A stretch of DNA of 64,000 nucleotides, taken from the NCBI RefSeq assembly GCF_004364345.1, contig NZ_SOCA01000001.1:62001-126000 (forward strand), read 5' to 3'. Of the stretch, positions 19,662 through 29,042 are shown piece after piece. Position 1 is the first letter of the stretch; each line of letters begins with the position of its first letter. This stretch comes from Prosthecobacter fusiformis (lineage in GTDB: Bacteria > Verrucomicrobiota > Verrucomicrobiia > Verrucomicrobiales > Verrucomicrobiaceae). A model generated the notes under the pieces. It worked only from the letters and a program-made list of their open reading frames with translations. It searched no databases and had not been told where the DNA came from. A program made the position numbers and the translations under genes.

Positions 19662-21127
19662 TCTTGGCTTTTCTTTCCCTTTTTCCCCTTCTTCCCCTCT
19701 TTGCCGCCGCTCTCAATGAAGCTCGTGTAAGCCCAATACGACGTCCACTCCTTCACGTAAGGTTTATACATTTCTGATTCAAACCAAAAGATGGATTCTG
19801 GATCTGGCGGCGTCACCTTACCTTCAGGATAATCCTGCCCCGCAAAGCTGGCATCCACACTCTCATTCCAGACTTGCCACGCTGCCTTCATCTTCGCCAT
19901 CAACTCAGGCTTTTCGGCACTCAGATCCTTTGTTTCCTGGGCATCCGATTCCAGGTCATAAAGCTCAAATGGCCCCGCCTTCAGGTCATTCGCCACCAGC
20001 TTGTATTGGTTGTCCACAAACGCTGTTTTCGCTCCATACCGGAAGAAGATCGGCTTCTCTCGGGAGCCAGTCTCTCCGTCAAACAACGGCTTCAGGCTTA
20101 CCCCGTCCACAGGTTGGATGAACGAGCTGTCCGGCAGCCCCACGATGTCCGCCACCGTCGGAAACAGGTCCACCACGCATGCTGGATGCTGAGTCACCCG
20201 CGCCTTCACCACGCCCGGCCATTCCATGATTCCCGGCACCCTCAGCCCACCTTCGTAAACTTGGCCCTTGTTGCCGCGCAGCCCGCCCGTTGTGTTCGGC
20301 TGGATGTTCGGCAACCCACCATTGTCACTGCAAAAGACCAGCAGCGTATTCTTCTCCAGCCCAAATTCACGTAGCTTCTGCCGTAGCGTGCCGATGCTCC
20401 GGTCCATAGCCACCAATTCACCATGATGATTGGCTGATTCTTCGTCCAGATCCGCAAAGGCCGACCGGTCCGCATCGCTTGCCTTGAACGGTGAATGCGG
20501 AGTGCCATACCAGATCACCGTAAACATCGGCTTGCCACTGGCACGATGCTTGTCCAAAAACTTCACTGCTTCATCCACGATCAATTCAGATGAATCCCCC
20601 GTCATCTTTTCCGGCACACCGTTACGACCCAGGTAAGGATCCATGTCAATGAAGTTGGTCGCCGACAGCCATTCATCAAAACCAAATGCCCCTGGACTGC
20701 GTGGGTCAGCCGCCAGCACCGGCGCTCCGGGCCCCTTGAATCCATTGAGGTGCCATTTGCCAAAGTGGCCCGTCACATATCCTTTCGTCTTCAGTGCCTG
20801 GGCAATGGTCTTCTCCTGAAGCCTCAGGCCATAACCATGCGTCAACACGCCCGTGCGTTCATTGGTGCGTCCCGTCATCACACAGGCTCGCGTTGGAGAG
20901 CATACCGGATTCCCGGCATAAAAGCGGTCAAAGCGCAGACCGTTCTCCTCCATCGCATCCAGATTCGGCGTCTTCAGCACCGGATGTCCCCGATACCCTG
21001 TCTGCCCCCAGCCCATGTCATCCGCCATGACAAAGATAATGTTAGGCTTCACCTCCTGCGAAAGAGCCCGCCCCGTCACCAGGGCCACGGTGCATAAAAT
21101 TCCAAAGGTTAAAAATGTTCTCATCAC
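19658..21127 (-). CDS. secreted arylsulfatase-like sulfatase (CSPTR type) with lysine-rich tail
   Basis: This 489-residue sulfatase has an N-terminal signal peptide ending near residue 23, the metal pair D36/D37 in MADDMG, and the canonical CSPTR motif with C76. It has a CSDNGG site and the downstream [18 protein letters not shown] segment of arylsulfatase A-like enzymes. The extreme C-terminus is a Gly/Lys-rich tail ([13 protein letters not shown]), a feature shared with the sulfatases at 22713 and 29043. A basic tail could bind anionic, sulfated polymer or cell-surface material; that is inference. The gene overlaps the next by four bases at its 3' end, and a 51-base gap separates it from the gene upstream. 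Confidence 0.95.
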   Translation of the reverse strand: MMRTFLTFGILCTVALVTGRALSQEVKPNIIFVMADDMGWGQTGYRGHPVLKTPNLDAMEENGLRFDRFYAGNPVCSPTRACVMTGRTNERTGVLTHGYGLRLQEKTIAQALKTKGYVTGHFGKWHLNGFKGPGAPVLAADPRSPGAFGFDEWLSATNFIDMDPYLGRNGVPEKMTGDSSELIVDEAVKFLDKHRASGKPMFTVIWYGTPHSPFKASDADRSAFADLDEESANHHGELVAMDRSIGTLRQKLREFGLEKNTLLVFCSDNGGLPNIQPNTTGGLRGNKGQVYEGGLRVPGIMEWPGVVKARVTQHPACVVDLFPTVADIVGLPDSSFIQPVDGVSLKPLFDGETGSREKPIFFRYGAKTAFVDNQYKLVANDLKAGPFELYDLESDAQETKDLSAEKPELMAKMKAAWQVWNESVDASFAGQDYPEGKVTPPDPESIFWFESEMYKPYVKEWTSYWAYTSFIESGGKEGKKGKKGKKSQE

Positions 21128-21178
21128 TTGATATGTTTGCAGCCCCAGCCGCAGTTCTTGTTCACCCGCTTTATACTT

Positions 21179-22699
21179 TTATGGCAGCTTCGGTTTCACC
21201 CGCGTCTTGCCATCTGTATCCACAGGATACACAGCCTGATGCGCCTCCAGCTCCGCCACCAGCGTCTTCATCATCCTCCCCAGTTCTTCAGGCTTTTCTC
21301 CCGCCAGATCCTTCTGCTCAAAGGGATCATTCTTCAGATTGAATAACTGGTAATGAGATCCTTTCGAGACCTTCGTGGGGAAGTAATGGTATATCACTTT
21401 CCATTCTCCATCACGCAGGCTCGTCCAGTAATCCGTGCGATGGGGTGAATGCGGATAATGCATCAGGAAGCGCTCACCTCTTTCTGCATCGGCCTGTCCC
21501 GTCAGCAGCTTCGCCAGCGGCAGTCCATCCACCACATGCCCAGCAGGCGCAGCCACACCCGTGAGCGCCAGAACTGTCGGGAAAAGGTCCTGCACCGCTG
21601 CCTGCTGGCGCTGGATCACACCCGCCGGGATGGGCAGCATTTTCTGAAACCGGTTCTCCTCATTCCGCTTCGCCCAGGCCGCGATGAACGGCACACGCAT
21701 GCCCCCTTCATAATGCGCACCTTTTTTACCCCGCAGCGGCGCTGCACAGGCCACCTCATGCTCATTGCCCAAAGGTGCATCACTGCCATTGTCACCCAGG
21801 AAGAAGATCAGCGTATCCTCCGCCACGCCCAGCTTGTCCAGATGATCCAGCAGATCTCCCAAGGACTTGTCCATCCCCTCCACCAGCGTCGCAAAAGCCT
21901 GTGCCGGAGCTTCTTTCCCACTGTCCTTGTAATTCGCCTCAAACCGGGGATCCGATTCAAACGGTGCATGCACTGCATAATGGGCAAAGTAGAAAAAGAA
22001 TGGCTCCTTTTCTTTGGCCAGTGCATTCAGCTTATCCTTCGCTTCCAGTGTCAGTGCTTCTGTGAGGAAGATATCCTTACCGTGATACTTCTCCAGATGT
22101 GGCACTGCGTTATTTTCACGCTTGCTACCCCAGCCAAAATTCTTAGCTGCATAATAGCTGCCCGGTGCCCCCATTGCGCCGCCGCCCACATTAGTTTCGA
22201 AGCCCAGGTTCAGAGGCTCCCCACCCTCTAATGCCTTGGGGCCAAAGTGGGCCTTGCCGATGTGCAAAGTATTGTAACCAGCTCCGTGCAGCACAAAGGG
22301 CAGGGTTACATCCCCTCTTTTCAGACCTGCCCAGTTCCAGTCCGGCGGACCTTGAGGTCCCGCATTGTCCTTCTCAGGATTGATCCAGTTCGTCGCCCGG
22401 TGCCGCGCCGCATTCTGGCCCGTCATGATGGAAATGCGCGTCGGCGAGCAAACACTCATCGCGCAAAAGTTGTTAAACCGGATTCCCTGCGCCGCCAACC
22501 GCTCCATCCCCGGCGTGCGATAATGCTCATTGAGCGGATACTTCTTTGGTTTCCCTTCCGCATCCGTCAGGAACGGCACGGAGGTATCCATCACGCCCAT
22601 ATCATCCACCAGGAAGACAACAATATTAGGCCGGTCAGCAGCCACAGTCACGCCCGCCCACAACGACAGGATTGAGAAAAGAAGAAATGCTTTTTTCAT
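21179..22699 (-). CDS. secreted arylsulfatase-like sulfatase (CSPTR type)
   Basis: This is a type I sulfatase of 506 residues when started at the ATG at 22699. That start gives a clean signal peptide (MKKAFLLFSILSLWAGVTVA); an in-frame extension reaches 22816 but runs into the neighbouring gene with an implausible basic stretch. The metal pair D32/D33 is in LVDDMG. The maturation motif CSPTR contains C84. The FLGDNGSD site and the LRGKKGAHYEGGMRVP segment complete the catalytic core. About 25 extra residues between the metal pair and the C-motif form an insertion near the active site, which may affect substrate specificity. It lies 13 bases downstream of the gene at 22713. Confidence 0.94.
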   Translation of the reverse strand: MKKAFLLFSILSLWAGVTVAADRPNIVVFLVDDMGVMDTSVPFLTDAEGKPKKYPLNEHYRTPGMERLAAQGIRFNNFCAMSVCSPTRISIMTGQNAARHRATNWINPEKDNAGPQGPPDWNWAGLKRGDVTLPFVLHGAGYNTLHIGKAHFGPKALEGGEPLNLGFETNVGGGAMGAPGSYYAAKNFGWGSKRENNAVPHLEKYHGKDIFLTEALTLEAKDKLNALAKEKEPFFFYFAHYAVHAPFESDPRFEANYKDSGKEAPAQAFATLVEGMDKSLGDLLDHLDKLGVAEDTLIFFLGDNGSDAPLGNEHEVACAAPLRGKKGAHYEGGMRVPFIAAWAKRNEENRFQKMLPIPAGVIQRQQAAVQDLFPTVLALTGVAAPAGHVVDGLPLAKLLTGQADAERGERFLMHYPHSPHRTDYWTSLRDGEWKVIYHYFPTKVSKGSHYQLFNLKNDPFEQKDLAGEKPEELGRMMKTLVAELEAHQAVYPVDTDGKTRVKPKLP

Positions 22700-22712
22700 A
22701 CAGTACGAGGTC

Positions 22713-24368
22713 TCAGTCTTCCGCTTTCTTCTTGCCCTTGCCTTTGCCCTTCCCCTTGCCTTCCGGCTCGGCCAGAGGACCGGCCAGCGGAGGGTTTTCA
22801 TAATACGCACCGTCATTGACCAGCCGTGGATCCCCCGTGCGGCTCAGTTCATCCATGAGCCGTTTTTCCAGCTCAGCCTTCACCTCCGCATACGCCGGGT
22901 CTTCCGCCACATTCTTCGTCTCATGAGGATCCTTCTTCAAATCATAGAGTTCATACTTCGGCCGCTTGCCATAGATCCATTCATAATGCGCCTTCCACTC
23001 CGGTGTTTTGCGCACCCCCACCAGCCAGGCCTTGGTCGGCCCGGAATCATCGTCCGGATGCGTCGTCCGAGTGACATCGCGGATCTCCTCCATCGTCGGC
23101 TCCACCGGTCCGTCCAGCCTATAGGGATCTCCCAGCGGCCAGCGGTCCGGGCGGAAGTTGATGATGAACAGATGGTCCTTCGTCGTGATCGCCCGCTGTG
23201 GGTAGGGGCTGTAATCCGCCCGGGCACTTTCCACATGCCTTTCACGTCCGGTAAAGACCTGCGTGCGCGTCTCATCCACCTGGCCTGACTTGTCCGATTT
23301 CAACACAGGCCACAGACTGCGGCCCGTCATCACCTCAGGAGCGGACAATCCTGCTGCTTCCAGGAATGTCGGAGCCAGATCCGTCAAGTTGACAAAATCA
23401 TCCACCACACGCCCACCTTTGACTCCAGGTCCCGTGATGGAAAGACTCACACCTGTTCCAAAGCCATACAGGTTACACTTGCCGTGAGGAAAGCCCGGTG
23501 CTCCATGGTCGCCACTGATGACGATCAGCGTATTCTCCAGCTTACCTGATTTCTCAAGCTCCGCCACCAGCACCCCGATGCCGTGATCCCAGGCCTGCAC
23601 TTCGCCAAAGTAATCCGCCAGGTCCTCCCTCACCTCCGGCACATCCGGCAGATAAGGCGGCATCTTTCCCTTGAGCGAATCCGGATCAATGTCCCACAGC
23701 TTCTTGCCGCTGCCCTGGGTCCACGAGCGATGCACATTCGTCGGTCCAAACCAGTAGCAGAAAGGCTTGCCTCCATCATTCGCTTTCAGGAAGTCACTGA
23801 AATTCCCACGCACTTCCGCATACAGCTCTTCCTTCGCCGCCTCCAACGGCTTTCCTTCTCCCACCATCTTCGTCACGTTTTGTGAAAATTGGTTAAACCG
23901 TCCGCCTGCTGCCTGAAACGCATACTTCTGCCCCCCATACGGCGCATCCGAAGGCGAGCCCGGTCCCCACACCTTATAAGTCTTGCCGATGTGATACCCT
24001 GCGTCATTCAGCAGCAGCGGATACGCCGGGATCTTCTCATCCCACACCGCCCCGCGCAGAATGCCTCCACGCCCCGTCCGCCAGAAATACTGTCCTGACA
24101 GGAGCGAGCTTCGGCAAGGTGTGCATGACGGTGCATTCACATGCGCATTGCGAAACAGTACACCCTTCTTCGCCAGTTTATCAAAGTTCGGCGTTTTGAG
24201 CACATCGTTTACTCCGCCCTTGCCATTCACCTCAGCATAAATGCTGGCAAAGCGTCCCCAGTCATCGGCAAAGAAAAACAGAATGTTGGGACGCTCCTGC
24301 GCCTGAGACAAAGAAGGAGCCAGGGATAACCCCAGGCCCAATGCGAGTATGAAGAGTCGGCTGATCAT
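22713..24368 (-). CDS. secreted sulfatase (CTPCR type) with Gly-Lys repeat tail
   Basis: This 551-residue sulfatase uses the ATG at 24368, which begins a clear signal peptide (ISRLFILALGLGLSLAPSLS). An in-frame start at 24389 would only add seven residues. The metal pair D35/D36 is in FADDWG, and the maturation motif is CTPCR with C82. A late SGDHG motif makes it an Asp-His type, like the genes at 16540 and 18084. The tail EGKGKGKGKGKKKAED is a simple Gly-Lys repeat encoded by a low-complexity stretch at about 22719-22765. The gene is 90 bases downstream of the sulfatase at 24459, the largest gap in this half of the cluster, so an internal promoter is possible. The substrate is unknown. Confidence 0.94.
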   Translation of the reverse strand: MISRLFILALGLGLSLAPSLSQAQERPNILFFFADDWGRFASIYAEVNGKGGVNDVLKTPNFDKLAKKGVLFRNAHVNAPSCTPCRSSLLSGQYFWRTGRGGILRGAVWDEKIPAYPLLLNDAGYHIGKTYKVWGPGSPSDAPYGGQKYAFQAAGGRFNQFSQNVTKMVGEGKPLEAAKEELYAEVRGNFSDFLKANDGGKPFCYWFGPTNVHRSWTQGSGKKLWDIDPDSLKGKMPPYLPDVPEVREDLADYFGEVQAWDHGIGVLVAELEKSGKLENTLIVISGDHGAPGFPHGKCNLYGFGTGVSLSITGPGVKGGRVVDDFVNLTDLAPTFLEAAGLSAPEVMTGRSLWPVLKSDKSGQVDETRTQVFTGRERHVESARADYSPYPQRAITTKDHLFIINFRPDRWPLGDPYRLDGPVEPTMEEIRDVTRTTHPDDDSGPTKAWLVGVRKTPEWKAHYEWIYGKRPKYELYDLKKDPHETKNVAEDPAYAEVKAELEKRLMDELSRTGDPRLVNDGAYYENPPLAGPLAEPEGKGKGKGKGKKKAED

Positions 24369-24458
24369 CGGACCGTGTTCAACGCCCAAATCCGCCGGAG
24401 CTTTCCACAGAATTAAAAAAGCATCTCCACTTTAGACCCTCATCCTGCTCCTGGTCAT

Positions 24459-26252
24459 TCATTCCATCCGCTCAAGCCTGACATGCTTTAGATCCATCAC
24501 CTGGACACCCGGTTTAGACACAGCTTCCAAGACGAGTTTCACGGGTCCCTTCGGCAGTTCCACCCTGCCCATCTGGATACTCTTCCATTCCCGGTTCCTA
24601 TACCGCAGGCGACCCGCCTCATCCCGGTGCGGCAGCGGGATGTCCACCGCTGGTGCGAATGCCATCGTCGCCTCCAGCTTGGCATCTCCCGCCGTCAGGC
24701 GCAGCCTCGCTCCTTCATCCTCGGAGGAGCAGACGCCGGCAATCTCCACCTCATAACTTCCAGCTTCCACCACGTCCACGTCAAACCACACCCGCGCAGC
24801 AGCATCCGTCCATCCCGTCAGCCAATCATTGGCAAAGCCCGGTCCCGAGGCGAAGTGCAGGGGCTCATCAAAATAGGCCTGTGGGGCATGCAGTTCCACG
24901 GGGTTATGCTCCGCATGGCCCACGGGCAGAGGCATCCTGCGCAGACCGTCTCTCGCAGTTTCATCATACCACGTCTCATAACGTGCGCTGAGGTCCTGCA
25001 CCAATTCTGCATGCTTGTTCGCGATGTTCTTTTCCTGACCGGCATCCGCCTCCATGTCATAGAGCTGCCACGGCGTCGCCCCAGCATCATTGGCCTTGGC
25101 TTTGGATCCACCAGACGGCCCTTTGATCTCCCGCACCAGCCGATAGCGCTGCGTACGCACCGCCCCTGGATAACGGTTCGTTTCATCAATCGGATTGTGC
25201 GTAAAAAGGATCCGCTCAGGCCAGTCCTGCGCCTCTTCTTTTTCCAAAAGTGGGCGCAAGCTCACCCCATCCACCTTTGGGCCTTCGGGCATCTTCACTC
25301 CGCAAAGGTCCAGCAGGGTCGGGTATAGATCGATGTGCGATACAATCGGCTTTACCACATGCGCTTTCCATTTGGCCCCCGCCCATTGGATGAATAGCGG
25401 CACCCGGCTGCCACCTTCATGCACACTCGTCTTCCCACCGCGCATGCCTGCATTGTATGTCTTCACGCCAGCGGTACCTCCATTATCCGTCAGGAATACC
25501 ACAATCGTATTCTCCGCCATCTTCATCTCTTCCACATGCGCCATCAGCCGCCCGACATTATCATCAATGTTTTCGATCATCCCATAAAAGGCCGCCAGCG
25601 TCTCCGTCATCCCCTGAGCCTTGAACTTGTCATAATACCGGTCCGGCACCTGGTATGGCGAGTGCGGTGCATTGTAGGCCAGGTAACAAAAGAACGGCTG
25701 CTCCTTGCTCGCGCTGATGAACTTCATCGCCTCATCCGTCAGCACGTCTGAGATATAGCCCTTCGTCTTTTCCGGCTTGGCTCCACGCAGCAGCGTCGCA
25801 TCGAAGTATTGGTTCCAGTGCCCGTTGTTAAACCCCATAAATTCATCAAACCCCTGCCCCTGAGGCGTGAAGGGATACTGCTCGCCGTTGTGCCACTTGC
25901 CCAGGCAGGCTGTGCGATATCCAGCAGGTTTTAAAGCTTCCGCCAGGGTCACTTCGGTGGCGCGCATCGCCTCCCGGTTATGCGTCACCCCATGACAGCC
26001 CGTGCGCACCGGATAGCGTCCTGTCAGCAGGGCCGCACGTGTAGGTGCACAAAAGGAGTTCACATAAAATCGGTCAAACCGCACCCCATTCTCCCCCAGC
26101 CGGTCAATGTTCGGCGTGTGCAGATGCGGATTCCCGTGAATGGACAGGTCCCCATAGCCCTGGTCATCCGTGAGAATGAGCAGGACATTCGGCGCTCCCT
26201 TCAGCATCGCCTGATTGGCGATGAACAACAAAAACAGGAAAATATATTTCAT
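24459..26252 (-). CDS. secreted arylsulfatase A-like sulfatase (CAPTR type) with extra C-terminal domain
   Basis: At 597 residues this is the longest sulfatase in the cluster. It has a short signal peptide, the metal pair D29/D30 (LTDDQGYGD), the canonical CAPTR motif with C68 and LTGRYPVRTG, then the FLTDNGG and MRGGKTSVHEGGSRVP segments. After the catalytic part, roughly residues 475-597 form an additional beta-rich domain (YFDEPLHFASGPGF ... VMDLKHVRLERME) that resembles appended carbohydrate-binding-like domains of some bacterial sulfatases. It starts 85 bases downstream of the SGNH esterase stop. The leader contains GCCTAACAT close to the start, also seen before the sulfatase at 29043. 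It is probably an exo-acting enzyme on sulfated glycans (family inference). Confidence 0.95.
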   Translation of the reverse strand: MKYIFLFLLFIANQAMLKGAPNVLLILTDDQGYGDLSIHGNPHLHTPNIDRLGENGVRFDRFYVNSFCAPTRAALLTGRYPVRTGCHGVTHNREAMRATEVTLAEALKPAGYRTACLGKWHNGEQYPFTPQGQGFDEFMGFNNGHWNQYFDATLLRGAKPEKTKGYISDVLTDEAMKFISASKEQPFFCYLAYNAPHSPYQVPDRYYDKFKAQGMTETLAAFYGMIENIDDNVGRLMAHVEEMKMAENTIVVFLTDNGGTAGVKTYNAGMRGGKTSVHEGGSRVPLFIQWAGAKWKAHVVKPIVSHIDLYPTLLDLCGVKMPEGPKVDGVSLRPLLEKEEAQDWPERILFTHNPIDETNRYPGAVRTQRYRLVREIKGPSGGSKAKANDAGATPWQLYDMEADAGQEKNIANKHAELVQDLSARYETWYDETARDGLRRMPLPVGHAEHNPVELHAPQAYFDEPLHFASGPGFANDWLTGWTDAAARVWFDVDVVEAGSYEVEIAGVCSSEDEGARLRLTAGDAKLEATMAFAPAVDIPLPHRDEAGRLRYRNREWKSIQMGRVELPKGPVKLVLEAVSKPGVQVMDLKHVRLERME

Positions 26253-26337
26253 CTTATGTTAGGCCTAAGTGTTATTCAACGAATCCCTGCTGGCGGCTTT
26301 TCAGCTTATCCGGGGTAATGTTTGATAGCTCACCCTT

Positions 26338-27783
26338 TTACTTCATAGGCGGCTGAAAAACATCCACCGCGCGGATGCGTACCGGGTTGACATCCACGGT
26401 GATCAGCTCCACCGTATGAGGCCCGTTCTTTAGCATGTTTGCCAACCGAATGCGAAAAACACCTGCCTCACCACCCTCCGGAGGCACAAAGGAAACCTCC
26501 GGCACAGTCACCCTTTGTACACTGAAGGTGAATTGGTCGCCCTTGCGATTACGTTCCGCCCGCCGCCACAGTTCCGGCTCGATCTGGATCTGCGCGGATG
26601 CGCTGGTAAAGGGCTTGAAAGCATTGCCGTCACCATCTTTCCCTGTCACGCTTCCAGTCAGCGTATAATCGCCCACATCGCTGGTCATGAGGATCGTCCA
26701 TTCCTGCGGTATCTGCCTATCTCCCAGCGTCACACCATGCGGAGACATATCCCGTGGATTGTCCGTCTTCAGAGTCTTTGTATTTCTTTTGTCACCCAGG
26801 ATATAGGTGGCCAGGAAGCAAGGCGCTTCCCCCGCATCCATACCGTCAATCCTCACCTTCAACTTCCCCGCATCCGCTGCAGAAACGCCGATCAATTCCA
26901 CCCGGTTGCCCTCAAAAGTTACTTTCACCGTTGCCCCGGTACTTGATGAAACCAGATCCTCTCCCTCAAGCCTGAAGCCTTTGGCCGAACCCGCAAGCTC
27001 CTTCGCGCTCACTCGCTTCTCGCGCACAGCCGACTTTGGATAGATGGAAGGACGCCGCAAGTGGCTGAGGATATTCGCATTGATGATATGCGCCCCGTAC
27101 CCGTTCTGATGCACCGCATCCTTCAGAAGTGGCTGGATGGGCAGACCGTTCTCTTGAAGATAAGCACCCCAATCCCGGCGATTTTCCACAAATTCCGCCC
27201 CATGCTTTGCACACACCTCGCGCAACGCAGCCACCTTTTGATCCACGGCATCTTCCGACTTGCCCCAGTTCGGTTCATCCCGCATCCGCCAGTGAATGCT
27301 CGGCACCAAAATGTCAGCAGTGGTGTGTTTGCGGATATCCGCCAGCAACAGGTCCAGATCCTTCGGATCTCCTATGGTATAGGTGATGAAAAGATCCGGC
27401 TGATCTGCATACACCAGATGCCGCGCCCAGCCGCGCAGGTATAACCAAGGGCACGAATTCCCCACCATCTTTTTATACTCAATTGACGGTGCTTTTGGAA
27501 ACCGTTTGGGGATCTCTTCCTGCCACACCTCACCGTTGCCCAGCATGTGCGTATAGCTGGAGCCCAGTGCCCAAATTTTAAAGGGACGTGCCGGGATAAA
27601 TCCATTCTCCAGCTTGTCCATCGTCTGCCGCAGATACTGGCCAGCCTCCGGCGGCGGCCTCGGCACATATTCTTTTCCACCAGGCGGTGGTCCTTGATGG
27701 TCCACAAACGTGACCCCCTCCTGTGCACGGAGGGTTACAAAGGCCATCTGCAAAACACACGCACTCAGGAGCAGGCGGATCAT
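26338..27783 (-). CDS. secreted SGNH-hydrolase-like esterase with C-terminal beta-rich domain
   Basis: This 481-residue secreted protein (signal peptide to about residue 20) has an SGNH-hydrolase arrangement. Block I is ALGSSYTHML, with Gly-Ser-Ser in place of the classic Gly-Asp-Ser and S76 the likely nucleophile. The sequence YTIGDPKDL stands in the region of block III, and KDAVHQNGYG has D223 and H226 spaced as in block V. The C-terminal part (residues about 240-481) is beta-rich and may bind carbohydrate. It probably removes acetyl or other ester groups from the same polysaccharide the sulfatases attack (inference). Its start overlaps the FG-GAP gene by four bases. The altered block I makes esterase activity likely but not certain. 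Confidence 0.75.
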   Translation of the reverse strand: MIRLLLSACVLQMAFVTLRAQEGVTFVDHQGPPPGGKEYVPRPPPEAGQYLRQTMDKLENGFIPARPFKIWALGSSYTHMLGNGEVWQEEIPKRFPKAPSIEYKKMVGNSCPWLYLRGWARHLVYADQPDLFITYTIGDPKDLDLLLADIRKHTTADILVPSIHWRMRDEPNWGKSEDAVDQKVAALREVCAKHGAEFVENRRDWGAYLQENGLPIQPLLKDAVHQNGYGAHIINANILSHLRRPSIYPKSAVREKRVSAKELAGSAKGFRLEGEDLVSSSTGATVKVTFEGNRVELIGVSAADAGKLKVRIDGMDAGEAPCFLATYILGDKRNTKTLKTDNPRDMSPHGVTLGDRQIPQEWTILMTSDVGDYTLTGSVTGKDGDGNAFKPFTSASAQIQIEPELWRRAERNRKGDQFTFSVQRVTVPEVSFVPPEGGEAGVFRIRLANMLKNGPHTVELITVDVNPVRIRAVDVFQPPMK

Positions 27784-29018
27784 AGTTTGGAAGACAAGTG
27801 CGGGTTCTCATACCAGACAACGCCAAGCTGGTCGCGCTCCTCACAGGTCATCACATCCAGGTCGCCATCATTGTCGAAATCAAGTAGCTGCATCAGATCA
27901 AATTTCACTCCGACCGGCCCGCCCAGAGGATGCTGCTTCCAGGGGGCATTGGCCTGCTGCTCCAGCCAGACGATTCCCTCCAGATCCCCCTTGGCATTCT
28001 CACATGTATAGAAAAGATCCATGAGACCATCGCCATTTACATCCGCCGCTTTCACAGCTTTAGCATCCCCCAGCTTCTCCTTTTGAAGCAGGATCGTCTG
28101 CTCCAGCCAGGCACCATCTTTTTGACGCAGGTAGATCAGGATCTCCACCGGCTTCACGGCCACGATGACATCCAGCAAACCATCGCCATTCACATCCGCG
28201 ATATCGGCAAACATCACCTGCTTCCCCTGCGCCCCGATGGCATGTTCCTTCCACTCCGCCACCTTGCGCACGGCCTCTGCCCCTGGATTCTCCAGCCAAA
28301 ACACCCCGGTGCGATCCCCCTTGCGGTCAGTGAAAAGAATGTCGTCATCTCCATCCCCGTCCATGTCATGCGGAGTCAGTGACATGATCCAGCCCGCATT
28401 CCGCAGCACATGATACTTCCAGGCAGCCAGATCCGCAGGATCCTCGGGAGCTTGCAGCCAGCCGATAGTGGCCCCCGGACCTTTGGAGGACAGCACTAAA
28501 TCCGTCCCATGCTGACCATCCAAATTCGCAGCATAAGCCTGCATCCACATCTGTTTCCCGTCAGTCGCTGGAAAGGCGTCTGTGGTCCAGTTCTTCTCGT
28601 CCAGCACATCGCCCTTACCGCCGGTGAAACGATGCCAAAAGACACTCCGTGTTTTACCTTCAGTCACGCTTACCCCCTCCAGCCGGCCATCATTGTCCAG
28701 GTCCGCCAGGATGGCATCTTCCGCATCCATCACCTTGCCCACAGTCACTCGCGGCCACGGCTTCTTCGTCGCTTCATGGCCAGGGTGCAGATAAAGACGC
28801 ACCACGCCCCCCTCTTCCCAACCGGTGATGAGATCTGGCAGACCATCCCCATTCACATCCCCCGTCTTCACTCCATCCGCCCCCCGGCTGCTGTCATCCA
28901 CCGCATGCCGGTTCCAAACAGGTCCGGGTGCCATCTCCACCGTGTTTGCTCCTTGCCCTTGCACATTCATGAATGAGAACGCGCATAACAAAAAAGGGTA
29001 TAGGATCATTCGGTTCAT
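27780..29018 (-). CDS. secreted FG-GAP/VCBS-repeat protein
   Basis: This 412-residue exported protein (signal peptide ending near GQGA) contains seven repeats with the calcium-binding-like core D-x-[ND]-G-D-G-x-x-D. Examples are DVNGDGLPDL, DMDGDGDDDI, DVNGDGLLDV, DVNGDGLMDL and DFDNDGDLDV. The repeats should fold as a seven-bladed propeller that fills the protein. Such proteins bind ligands or polysaccharides, or act as lectin-like adhesins; no catalytic motif is visible. It sits between a sulfatase and the SGNH esterase, with an ATGA overlap to the latter, so a substrate-binding role in the same degradation pathway is reasonable inference. Confidence 0.88.
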   Translation of the reverse strand: MNRMILYPFLLCAFSFMNVQGQGANTVEMAPGPVWNRHAVDDSSRGADGVKTGDVNGDGLPDLITGWEEGGVVRLYLHPGHEATKKPWPRVTVGKVMDAEDAILADLDNDGRLEGVSVTEGKTRSVFWHRFTGGKGDVLDEKNWTTDAFPATDGKQMWMQAYAANLDGQHGTDLVLSSKGPGATIGWLQAPEDPADLAAWKYHVLRNAGWIMSLTPHDMDGDGDDDILFTDRKGDRTGVFWLENPGAEAVRKVAEWKEHAIGAQGKQVMFADIADVNGDGLLDVIVAVKPVEILIYLRQKDGAWLEQTILLQKEKLGDAKAVKAADVNGDGLMDLFYTCENAKGDLEGIVWLEQQANAPWKQHPLGGPVGVKFDLMQLLDFDNDGDLDVMTCEERDQLGVVWYENPHLSSKL

Positions 29019-29042
29019 AGGAACAAAACAGTGGCGGTCATG